Assembly: GCA_021160415.1 (NCBI GenBank) | Contig: JAGHCP010000084.1 | Coordinates: forward strand, 1-7,628 | From: Desulfurococcales archaeon | Lineage (GTDB): Archaea; Thermoproteota; Thermoprotei_A; Sulfolobales; NBVN01 | Direction of reading: 5' to 3' | Length of the DNA: 7,628 nt | Part shown: piece by piece, positions 1-5,143 of the stretch | How positions within the stretch are numbered: position 1 is the stretch's first letter | Layout of the letters: the number at the start of each line of letters is the position of its first letter | The notes under the pieces: generated by a model | The model's database searches: none | What the model was told of the DNA's origin: nothing | The model's input: only the letters and a program-made list of their open reading frames with translations | Position numbers and translations under genes: made by a program

Positions 1-315
1 CCCTATCACCACAGCGGTCAGCACTAATGCCTGAGGGAGGGGATCCACCGCCGTAGCTGCGAACTTGGTTATGTCTGCATGGGTGGGGTGTGTGTTTAGG
101 AGGATCGGCGGTACCGGCGGTGACCAAGGGCCTGGCCAGGACCTGTAACCCACAATTATGGCTAGGACGTTCGCGGTGTCTCCGAATATCGTCAGCGCTA
201 TTATTTTCTTTATGAGGCTCGGCTTCCTGAAAACGCCGTAGAGCGATAGGCCTATGTTAATCACTACTGCCGATATCAGCAGGCTGAAAAGGTATGTGTC
301 AAGAGTTAAGGTCAC
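1..315 (-). CDS. mbhG: MrpC/MnhC-like (MbhG) antiporter subunit, 3' end off window
   Basis: Small membrane subunit of the Mrp-type antiporter module of the hydrogenase, homologous to NuoK of complex I. The visible 105 codons give a first hydrophobic helix, an NIGLSLYGVFRKPSLIKKI stretch like the start of MrpC/NuoK proteins, a second hydrophobic segment, a Pro-rich loop (about residues 60-80) and then DPLPQALVLTAVVIG at residues 91-105. DPLPQALVLTAIVIG is a hallmark of MrpC. The frame is open to base 1, so the last membrane helix lies outside the window. The start is GTG at 315; it overlaps the stop of the preceding gene as GTGA and has GGTGAG a few bases upstream, so translation is probably coupled. 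The Pro-rich loop after the second helix is longer than I expect in bacterial MrpC. Identification as MrpC/MbhG is firm; the start is likely. Confidence 0.9.
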   Translation of the reverse strand, partial: MTLTLDTYLFSLLISAVVINIGLSLYGVFRKPSLIKKIIALTIFGDTANVLAIIVGYRSWPGPWSPPVPPILLNTHPTHADITKFAATAVDPLPQALVLTAVVIG

Positions 316-1136
316 TCCTCACTCACCCCCGAATGCTTCTTAACTATTACTTCTGGAATGGAGAGCAGCAGGAAAACTATTGTGAATCCGGCTGCAACCG
401 CGAAGAACTCGAATAGGTTGAAGAATATCAGAGTGCCGCTGGTTAATGCGTTGAACATGTACGCAGGCAACCCCACTGGTGCTTCAGCCTTCGGCTGATT
501 CTGAAAGACGTAGGCATGTGTTGAGAATGCGTAGCCTATGATGAGTGCTGCGAAAGCAGTGAACGCTATTCCCAGCAAACCAGCGGTCCTTAGGGTAAGC
601 ATTTTCTCCTCACTTAGCCCGTGCTTACTCACGAAATACAGCGAGAAAACCACCATTACCAGTAGGGGTGCGACGGCCGCCGTCGCACCTCCTTGGAAGC
701 CTCCCCCAGGGGTGAGGTGGCCGTGAAGGGCTATGGACGCCGACACCGCTAAAATCATCCCAACCGTTACCCTAGTCACCGTCTTCACTATGGGGCTCAT
801 GCCCGTTGGGCAGCACTCCTTAAGCTCCTTAACGTCTATGTGGATGCCCCTCATCAGGGCTATGCTTCCGATGATCGCTAGAAAGAACACCGTAGTCTCG
901 AACAGAGTGTCGAGGCCTCTGTAATCCCACACTATGGATGTGACTGCCTCAGGCGAGTTTACTGTGAAGTACTTAAGGTACGGGTTCAGAGCTGTTTTCA
1001 AGTACCAGTCCGCCAAGCTCCTCAGGTGCGGAGGAGGTATGACGTACCCTAAACCACCTGCAGCGATGGCTAAGGCGAGGACAGACGTAACGATCACCAT
1101 CGAGACAACTCCAGCTATCTTGGTCCCGCTACTCAT
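312..1136 (-). CDS. mbhF: Fused MbhE-MbhF (MrpA C-terminal / MrpB) antiporter subunit
   Basis: Membrane subunit of the Na+/H+ antiporter module. Residue numbers count from the GTG at 1145. Residues about 10-105 form an MbhE-like part: a first helix, a polar loop, then the IVWDYRGLDTLFETTVFF stretch (71-88) typical of the MrpA C-terminal/MbhE family. Residues about 120-277 form a MrpB/MnhB domain (MbhF) with four hydrophobic segments and the diagnostic GHLTPGGGFQGG at 142-153. In Pyrococcus these are two genes; here they are one frame with a short polar linker (about 100-120, containing Cys111-Cys112). I choose ATG at 1136 because GGTGA (1146-1142) then sits 5 bases upstream; GTG 1145 and ATG 1142 lie within that site. 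The start overlaps the mbhD stop by 8 bases, and the stop overlaps the mbhG start by 4. Assignment is firm; the fusion is seen directly. Confidence 0.9.
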   Translation of the reverse strand: MSSGTKIAGVVSMVIVTSVLALAIAAGGLGYVIPPPHLRSLADWYLKTALNPYLKYFTVNSPEAVTSIVWDYRGLDTLFETTVFFLAIIGSIALMRGIHIDVKELKECCPTGMSPIVKTVTRVTVGMILAVSASIALHGHLTPGGGFQGGATAAVAPLLVMVVFSLYFVSKHGLSEEKMLTLRTAGLLGIAFTAFAALIIGYAFSTHAYVFQNQPKAEAPVGLPAYMFNALTSGTLIFFNLFEFFAVAAGFTIVFLLLSIPEVIVKKHSGVSEE

Positions 1137-1404
1137 TTCCATCACCTTCGAACCTTTCGGTCTTCTTTATCAGGAAAAGAACGATGGCTGGGTAGAGACC
1201 CACCGCTACTGGAACATACACCAGGACGATGTCTGGAGCCATCAGCAGGTAGAATATGAATGCGTATGCGGTGCTCTGAATCGCTGAGAAGAGAACGGCT
1301 TTAAGGAGGTCCTTCTCCACTATAGCTAAGTAAGTACCTACTAGGGAGATCAGCCCCAGAAGGGCCAGCACTCCGTAAGTCAGTGTTTCAGGCGTTGCGA
1401 TCAC
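1129..1404 (-). CDS. mbhD: MbhD-like (MrpA C-terminal, DUF4040-type) hydrogenase subunit
   Basis: Short membrane protein of about 91 residues with three hydrophobic segments, matching the MrpA C-terminal/MbhD subunit that joins the antiporter and hydrogenase modules. Supporting features are the position between MrpG and MrpB, the EKDLLKAVLFSAIQS stretch between helices 1 and 2 (compare the rDLlkAv pattern of the family), and the LMAPDIVLVYVPVAVG stretch in helix 3. MrpA relatives usually read APDVAxTEAxxG there; here the Glu position is Tyr, so an acidic residue typical of the family is missing. An open frame begins at GTG 1413, but the ribosome-binding site GGTGA (1414-1410) overlaps it and lies 5 bases before GTG 1404, which I choose. 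It overlaps mbhC by 17 bases. Family is likely from context plus pattern; sequence signature alone is weaker than for its neighbours. Confidence 0.8.
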   Translation of the reverse strand: MIATPETLTYGVLALLGLISLVGTYLAIVEKDLLKAVLFSAIQSTAYAFIFYLLMAPDIVLVYVPVAVGLYPAIVLFLIKKTERFEGDGNE

Positions 1405-1789
1405 GTTCCTCACCCCTGATGTGCTCCTCTAGGTGATCAACGCATTTGGGCTCAACCTTCGCGGCCTTAGATCTGTAGGCAGCTCGGGCAAGTGCGTGTG
1501 AGCCTGCCGGCCCCAGAATCAGTATGAGAACTGCCGTGATGAGCGCTCCCCCACCCATGAACCACCTGTAACTCCCTAGGTAGTCAGCACCTACGGAGAG
1601 GATGGCCACACCCACTAAAGGCAGGAAAGCGCCCCAGATAGTCCCTATCGTGGCTGCGTGAAGCCTTACGAAGAAGTTAGGGAATCTAAGCATGCCTATG
1701 GCTGCGATGACGTCGCTTACGACGCCGACACCTATCATTATCTCCCCAACCCACACGGACAGATTTGAGAGCCAGTCCGGCATAACCAT
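1388..1789 (-). CDS. mbhC: MrpG/MnhG-like (MbhC) antiporter subunit
   Basis: Membrane subunit of the Mrp module, 133 residues with three hydrophobic helices (about 10-32, 45-66 and 75-95). The family signature GMLRFPNFFVRLHAAT at residues 32-47 is clear; MrpG proteins carry GxLRFPdxyxRLHAat after the first helix. A polar, charged C-terminal tail of about 35 residues follows helix 3 and contains one Cys. In known Mbh structures MbhC lies next to MbhB and MbhD and takes part in the Na+ path (family knowledge). Start ATG 1789 lies 2 bases after the mbhB stop, with GGTGG upstream; ATG 1783 is a possible alternative. The 3' end overlaps mbhD, which fits coupled translation. Confidence 0.93.
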   Translation of the reverse strand: MVMPDWLSNLSVWVGEIMIGVGVVSDVIAAIGMLRFPNFFVRLHAATIGTIWGAFLPLVGVAILSVGADYLGSYRWFMGGGALITAVLILILGPAGSHALARAAYRSKAAKVEPKCVDHLEEHIRGEERDRNA

Positions 1790-1791
1790 CC

Positions 1792-2079
1792 TTAACCACC
1801 CATTTCCTTCGACTCAAGGTACTTGGAGACGTACACGTCGAGGGCGTAAACCCAGAGAGCGAGCACTATGGCTGTGGGGATGAGTATCGGTGAGCGGAAA
1901 AATATGGACAGTATTACGAGGAAGGCGGCCAGGTCGTATGTCATTGCGTCAATAGCTAACACGGTGTCAGGTATTGTAGGGCCCTTCACAGCTCTGATGA
2001 TGTAGAGCGTGAATGCCAATATGTATATCGGGAACATTATTAAGGTGAAGGTAGTTACCTGCTGTTCAATCCCTGCCAT
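1792..2079 (-). CDS. mbhB: MrpF/MnhF-like (MbhB) antiporter subunit
   Basis: Small membrane subunit of 95 residues with three hydrophobic helices. Residues 32-53 contain KGPTIPDTVLAIDAM followed by TYDLAAF, the conserved GPTxpDrvvAlD region of MrpF; Asp38 and Asp44 are the acidic positions, and an Asp here is implicated in Na+ handling in Mrp and Mbh (family knowledge). The open frame reaches back to 2118, but ATG 2079 is the clear start: a complete GGAGGTGA site (2092-2085) lies 5 bases upstream, inside the end of mbhN, and MrpF proteins normally begin just before helix 1. It overlaps mbhN by 14 bases. No MrpE (MbhA) gene precedes it, unlike the Pyrococcus operon. Confidence 0.93.
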   Translation of the reverse strand: MAGIEQQVTTFTLIMFPIYILAFTLYIIRAVKGPTIPDTVLAIDAMTYDLAAFLVILSIFFRSPILIPTAIVLALWVYALDVYVSKYLESKEMGG

Positions 2080-2473
2080 CACCCTCACCTCCCTTAAGCG
2101 TTTTGAGGGAAAGCTCACGTGAGAAAATGGGTTTCTCAGTAGCTAACCTGTACTCTGGGGTTGTAACATACGCCAACGTTGGGCACATCGTGACGCATCG
2201 GTAACAGAAAATGCATTTCAGGTAGTTAATGACAGGGTACATACCCTTAGGGTTCTTCTTCGGTTTCTCGTAGCCTTCAGGTATTTTCTCCATGGTTATG
2301 GCTTTCGTGGGGCACTCAATCATGCATAGGGAGCACCCTATGCATTTCTGGAGGTCTGCGTAGTGTCTCCCTCTAGCGTCAGGCTCTATAATGGTTTTCT
2401 CTTTAGGGTACTCGATAGTTGCCGGCTTCGAGAAGAGGTTCTTAATCACTTCCTTAAGGACGCCTGACTTCAT
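2066..2473 (-). CDS. mbhN: Ferredoxin-like 2x[4Fe-4S] subunit of hydrogenase (MbhN, NuoI family)
   Basis: Peripheral electron-transfer subunit, about 135 residues. Two classical [4Fe-4S] motifs are visible: CIGCSLCMIECP (Cys45, 48, 51, 55) and CIFCYRCVTMCP (Cys88, 91, 94, 98), numbering from the GTG at 2476. They are separated by a lysine-rich loop, as in NuoI/MbhN. The N-terminal stretch with LKEVIKNLFSKPATIEYP resembles the amphipathic anchor of NuoI. It should accept electrons from reduced ferredoxin and pass them to the small-subunit cluster. Start is ATG 2473, overlapping the mbhL stop by one base (TGATG), with GGGGG 8 bases upstream; GTG 2476 would add one residue. In Pyrococcus MbhM lies between L and N; here N follows L directly. 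Both clusters have all ligands. Confidence 0.95.
   Translation of the reverse strand: MKSGVLKEVIKNLFSKPATIEYPKEKTIIEPDARGRHYADLQKCIGCSLCMIECPTKAITMEKIPEGYEKPKKNPKGMYPVINYLKCIFCYRCVTMCPTLAYVTTPEYRLATEKPIFSRELSLKTLKGGEGDGRD
2085..2092 (-). promoter_or_regulatory. Strong ribosome-binding site for mbhB
   Basis: The minus strand reads GGAGGTGA, the full complement of the archaeal 16S rRNA tail, 5 bases before ATG 2079. It sits within the last codons of mbhN and decides the mbhB start over the longer open frame. Confidence 0.85.
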
Positions 2474-3678
2474 CACGCGTTCCCCCTAACGACCTCCTTT
2501 ATGGGGACCTTCCTGCGGGTCCCTTTACGGTAATCTATGACGGTGACTCTCTCCATGCATGAAATGCACGGGTCGAAGCTCACTAGGATTACCGGTACGT
2601 CGGCGAGCTCGTGATCTATGTACACAAACCCCGAGTTTATTATGTTGTTAAACGACGGCGTCCTTATCTTAACCCTGTAAGGCTGCGTGCCTCCCGCACT
2701 CATCACGTAGTACGTCAACTCCCCTCTGGGGGCCTCAACCGTTGTGAATACCTCGCCTTTCGGGAAGACTCTTGAGAGCCTTTTCTCGTCGGGGACGGCC
2801 TCACCCTCGGGTAAGTTCTTCAGTATGTACCTACACATCTCCAAGGAGTTCAGAGCTTCCTCCCATCTGAGGAGCATCCTGCCAAGCGAGTCCTTGTCGT
2901 CCCTGACGATTATTCTGAAGGGCACATCCCTGTATGCGTCGTACCCGTCCTGAAGCCTTGCATCCATCTTGAGGCCCGACGCCCTAGCTATGGGGCCTAG
3001 GAGGCCGTAGTTTATTATGTCCCTCGGCGGGATAACGCCGACGCCCTCAAGCCTTTTCCTTATCGTGACGTCCTCCTCGAAGAGCTTCATGTAGTAGTTA
3101 AGTCTGGGCTCGACCTTGTCCAGGATTTCGTTAAGCCTCCTGATCTTCTCGTTGTTCAGATCCCTCCTCACACCTCCAACCATCATGTAGTCGGCTAGGA
3201 CCCTAGCTCCTGTAAGTATTTCCTTGGCCTTCATTATGAGTTCCCTGTCCCTCATTATGTGCATGAATAGCGTGTCGTACCCAAGTATCTCAGCCATCAC
3301 TGCCTCGATGAGCATGTGGCTGTGGAGCCTCTCGAGCTCCATCGCCAGAACCCTGAGGTACTTAGCCCTCTCAGGGGGTTCCTTATCTAGGAGGGCCTCC
3401 AATGCCCTGACGTAGCAGTTCGCATGCACGGTGTTGCATATGCCGCAGACCCTCCCAACCAAGAAAATGTCTTTGTAGAACGTGTTCTTCTCAGCCAGCT
3501 TCTCAATACCTCTGTGGTTGTACCCTGTATTAACTTCAACCCTAACAACCCTTTCCCCGGAGGCGTAAACCTTCAGGAGGACGGGTTCATGCAGCGCCGG
3601 GTGCTGAGGCCCTACGGGGACCTCTAAAAGCATCGGGATCTCCATAGCCTTAGTCACGTTTTCAGGAGCTGTGTCCAA
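2473..3678 (-). CDS. mbhL: Group 4 [NiFe] hydrogenase large (catalytic) subunit, MbhL/NuoD family
   Basis: Catalytic subunit carrying the NiFe centre, 401 residues. Visible motifs are GPQHPALHEP (23-32), NTGYNHRGIEK (50-60), the first Cys pair in RVCGICNTVH (Cys78, Cys81), and the second in FDPCISCMERV (Cys371, Cys374). All four nickel-binding cysteines are present, as in H2-reacting enzymes and unlike Mbx/Mbs or complex I NuoD. The 24 residues after Arg377 resemble the C-terminal extension of HycE-type subunits, which a HycI-like protease removes after nickel insertion; cleavage at Arg377-Val378 is inferred. The start is TTG 3678 with GGTG 7 bases upstream; ATG 3645 (Met12) is a shorter alternative without a good site. 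It lies directly after mbhK and overlaps mbhN. Nearest group is probably 4d (Mrp-linked, ferredoxin); this needs a tree. Confidence 0.95.
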   Translation of the reverse strand: MDTAPENVTKAMEIPMLLEVPVGPQHPALHEPVLLKVYASGERVVRVEVNTGYNHRGIEKLAEKNTFYKDIFLVGRVCGICNTVHANCYVRALEALLDKEPPERAKYLRVLAMELERLHSHMLIEAVMAEILGYDTLFMHIMRDRELIMKAKEILTGARVLADYMMVGGVRRDLNNEKIRRLNEILDKVEPRLNYYMKLFEEDVTIRKRLEGVGVIPPRDIINYGLLGPIARASGLKMDARLQDGYDAYRDVPFRIIVRDDKDSLGRMLLRWEEALNSLEMCRYILKNLPEGEAVPDEKRLSRVFPKGEVFTTVEAPRGELTYYVMSAGGTQPYRVKIRTPSFNNIINSGFVYIDHELADVPVILVSFDPCISCMERVTVIDYRKGTRRKVPIKEVVRGNA

Positions 3679-3682
3679 CCCA

Positions 3683-4132
3683 TCACACCCCCGAATCCTT
3701 CCTTAAGGGGAAGACGCCCTTCTCAGCCACGTCCTTCGGCACGAAGAAGGACCTCTTAAGGTAGGGGTTCCCTTCGAACTTAACTCCGAGGAGGTCGTAA
3801 GTCTCGCATTCCCCTGAGAACGCGGCCTTGGAGATGTTCAACATGGTCTTTATCTTAGGGTCGTCCCTTTCGATGAAGGTTCTCAGCACTACGTAGGTGC
3901 TCTCGCTGAAGACGTTGACGTAGTAATCCATCCTTATCTTTCCTTCACTCTTGAGGTCAGTTCCAACGATCGTCGACAAGTACACGTTGAGGTAGCCGTA
4001 GCGTTCCTGAAGCTTCCTGAAGGCCTCCTCAACCTTTTCAGGGTCAAGAATTACTACTACGCGCCCAACCTTCATCTCCTGGATCTCCTTCGCCAACTCC
4101 TTCAAAGGCTCGCCCACGTCACTCTCTGGCAA
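3683..4132 (-). CDS. mbhK: Hydrogenase subunit of NuoC / 30-kDa family (MbhK)
   Basis: Peripheral subunit with no cofactor that holds the large and small subunits together, homologous to NuoC. The protein is about 149 residues. The family's C-terminal signature is clear: SGECETYDLLGVKFEGNP followed by LKRSFFVP, compare the E-x-YDLfGi-F-gHP-l-R pattern, and the central region DYYVNVFSESTYVVLRTFI forms the usual beta strands. The start is uncertain. GGAGGTG (4146-4140) leaves no proper spacer for GTG 4138 but a 7-base spacer for TTG 4132, which I choose; the difference is two residues. It overlaps the end of mbhJ, and its TGA at 3685-3683 lies 4 bases before the mbhL start, so the three genes are translationally coupled. 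Confidence 0.9.
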   Translation of the reverse strand: MPESDVGEPLKELAKEIQEMKVGRVVVILDPEKVEEAFRKLQERYGYLNVYLSTIVGTDLKSEGKIRMDYYVNVFSESTYVVLRTFIERDDPKIKTMLNISKAAFSGECETYDLLGVKFEGNPYLKRSFFVPKDVAEKGVFPLRKDSGV

Positions 4133-4568
4133 CCTCACCCACCTCCTTCTGTGCGTTCTCCAGCTTCTTGAGGAGTTTAACTATGGCTTCAAGTATGGCT
4201 TCAGGCCTAGGAGGGCATCCGGGAACGTACATGTCCACAGGAATTACCTTATCTACACCGTTCATCACGGCGTAGGACCCAGCAAAAACCCCTCCCGATG
4301 AGGCGCAGGCACCGACAGCAATAACGAACTTAGGGTCAGGCATCTGGTCATACAGCCTCTTAAGCCTCTCAGCAGACTTCTTGGTGACCGCCCCCGTAAC
4401 CACGAGGATATCGCCGTGCCTTATGGAGGGAGAAAGCTTAACCCCAAATCTCTCAGGGTCGTAGAGAGGGGTGAGGGCTGTGAGCACCTCGATATCGCAG
4501 CCGTTACACGCCCCCGTATTGAAGTGCACTAGCCAGGGAGAGTAGCGAATTATCTTTACCCTCTCCAT
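4119..4568 (-). CDS. mbhJ: [NiFe] hydrogenase small subunit, MbhJ/NuoB family
   Basis: Electron-transfer subunit next to the NiFe site, 149 residues. It has the four ligands for the proximal [4Fe-4S] cluster: Cys21 and Cys24 in GACNGCDIE, Cys88 in VGACASSGG, and Cys118 in VPGCPPRPE. This is the short NuoB/HycG-type small subunit of group 4, with one cluster and no Tat signal, so it faces the cytoplasm. It is the first gene of the hydrogenase operon. ATG 4568 is supported by GGAGG at 4584-4580, 11 bases upstream, and by a promoter just before it. The C-terminal 30 residues are a charged helix. The stop overlaps mbhK. NuoB of complex I has tandem cysteines (CC), whereas this protein has CxxC, which supports a hydrogenase. 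Confidence 0.95.
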   Translation of the reverse strand: MERVKIIRYSPWLVHFNTGACNGCDIEVLTALTPLYDPERFGVKLSPSIRHGDILVVTGAVTKKSAERLKRLYDQMPDPKFVIAVGACASSGGVFAGSYAVMNGVDKVIPVDMYVPGCPPRPEAILEAIVKLLKKLENAQKEVGEVARE

Positions 4569-4579
4569 AACTATATAAA

Positions 4580-4584
4580 CCTCC
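4580..4584 (-). promoter_or_regulatory. Ribosome-binding site for mbhJ
   Basis: The minus strand reads AGGAGGT with the core GGAGG 11 bases before ATG 4568. The spacing is on the long side but no other start fits better. The spacer contains TTTATATA, which resembles a TATA box but is too close to the start to be one for this gene. Confidence 0.7.
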
Positions 4585-4599
4585 TAACACCAGGTTTAA

Positions 4600-4610
4600 G
4601 TAACGCTTAC
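4600..4610. promoter_or_regulatory. Short inverted repeat next to the mbh TATA box (possible operator)
   Basis: GTAA-CGC-TTAC is an inverted repeat with 4-base arms directly downstream of the TATA box and about 10-20 bases upstream of the expected transcription start. A protein bound here would block polymerase, as archaeal repressors do. The arms are short, so chance is possible. Confidence 0.3.
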
Positions 4611-4611
4611 C

Positions 4612-4620
4612 TTATAAAAA
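4612..4620 (-). promoter_or_regulatory. Probable TATA box of the hydrogenase operon
   Basis: The minus strand reads TTTTTATAA, 44-52 bases before the mbhJ start codon. Transcription beginning about 25 bases downstream would start near 4590 and give a leader of roughly 20 bases that contains the GGAGG site. The purine-rich BRE element upstream is not clear (GACATG lies directly before it). Placement and AT context make this the best promoter in the window; it would drive the whole mbh gene set. Confidence 0.55.
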
Positions 4621-4645
4621 CATGTCTTTACACTCTGAAATTATC

Positions 4646-4661
4646 ATTTGACACATCAAAT
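4646..4661. promoter_or_regulatory. 16-bp inverted repeat upstream of the mbh promoter (possible activator site)
   Basis: ATTTGA-CACA-TCAAAT has perfect 6-base arms around a 4-base centre. It lies 25 bases upstream of the TATA box, where archaeal activators often bind. It does not match the GTT-N3-AAC site of SurR, the hydrogenase regulator of Thermococcales. The regulator is unknown; function is inferred only from symmetry and position. Confidence 0.35.
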
Positions 4662-4727
4662 ACACGCAGAAAAGTTTAGTACAGCTAATACAGAGCAGTT
4701 TCATTTCAATTCAATTCCTCCGAAACC

Positions 4728-4776
4728 AAAAAACTTTCATATAATGAACACCTAATAAATAAAAGAACATTCTAAA
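4728..4776 (-). terminator. T-rich terminator-like tract after the ABC transporter operon
   Basis: Immediately after the dppD stop the minus strand carries TTTTA (4776-4772), TTCTTTTATTTATT (4767-4754) and then a run of six T (4733-4728). Archaeal RNA polymerase stops at such T-runs without a hairpin. No convincing stem-loop accompanies them. They separate the ABC operon from the hydrogenase promoter. Confidence 0.45.
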
Positions 4777-4777
4777 A

Positions 4778-5143
4778 TCACCCACCTCCGTGTAGCCAGC
4801 AGGCGACGTAGTGATCACGCCCCACCTCCACAAGAGGGGGCTCCCTCTCCCGACACACCGGACGAGCGAAAGGACACCTAGGATGAAACCTACAACCAGA
4901 CGGCGGATTTATGAGGTTAGGGACAGTTCCAGGGATAGCGTTAAGCTTCCCTATGTTCTTCAGCGGGTTCGGTACAGCCCTCAGGAGCGCCTGCGTGTAG
5001 GGATGGGCCGGCTCCTTAAATAACGTATTAACAGGTGCTATCTCAACGATTTTCCCTGCGTACAGCACCGCAACCCTGTCACAGATCTCAGCCACAACAC
5101 CTAAGTCATGGGTGATTAAGTAGAGGGTGAGGTCTCTTCTCAA
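4778..5143 (-). CDS. dppD: DppD-type ATPase, C-terminal fragment after frameshift
   Basis: This frame continues the broken ABC ATPase that begins at 5768. It opens with DLTLYLITHDLGVVAE, containing the H-loop His12 (numbering from TTG 5143) that follows Walker B in an intact ATPase, and goes on through CDRVAVLYAGKIVE. From about residue 44 it has the oligopeptide-transporter C-terminal domain: EPAHPYTQALL, PGTVPNL, and GCRFHPRCPFA with Cys84, Cys90, Cys97 and Cys115. Four cysteines in this arrangement bind a [4Fe-4S] cluster in a structurally studied bacterial DppD (recalled family knowledge). TTG 5143 is unlikely to be a real start; a TAG stop lies directly before it in this frame. Joined with the upstream part it gives about 330 residues, normal for DppD. 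It ends 209 bases before mbhJ. Confidence 0.85.
   Translation of the reverse strand: MRRDLTLYLITHDLGVVAEICDRVAVLYAGKIVEIAPVNTLFKEPAHPYTQALLRAVPNPLKNIGKLNAIPGTVPNLINPPSGCRFHPRCPFARPVCREREPPLVEVGRDHYVACWLHGGG
5106..5143 (-). other. Frameshift site in dppD
   Basis: Both frames overlap here. The minus strand reads TTAGTTGAGAAGAGACCTCACC. Removing one base from GAGAAGAGAC gives LVERDLTLYLITHD; restoring two bases, for example one GA unit, gives LVEKRDLTLYLITHD, which matches the spacing I recall for E. coli DppD. Slippage in this GA-rich run is the simplest cause. No obvious slippery heptamer or stop codon at the junction points to programmed shifting. Confidence 0.8.

Noticed and set aside
934..1287. 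Plus-strand open frame of 117 codons
   Set aside because: It lies antisense across the conserved mbhF and mbhD genes, has no recognisable domain, and has no convincing start signal. The minus-strand proteins explain the sequence.
3424..3627. Plus-strand open frame within mbhL
   Set aside because: It is antisense to the conserved N-terminal NiFe motif region, and its composition is what an antisense shadow would give.
2473..4568. Respiratory complex I or Mbx/Mbs sulfur reductase in place of a hydrogenase
   Set aside because: Complex I NuoD lacks both CxxC pairs, and Mbx/Mbs-type subunits lack a complete set; MbhL here has all four cysteines, and the small subunit has CxxC, not the CC of NuoB.
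4571..4579. TTTATATAG on the minus strand as the mbh TATA box
   Set aside because: It lies between the ribosome-binding site and the start codon of mbhJ, so it cannot position a transcript that contains both.
4593..4603. SurR-type site in GTTTAAGTAAC
   Set aside because: The spacing between GTT and AAC is 5 bases, not the 3 of the SurR half-site pair, and no second site follows.
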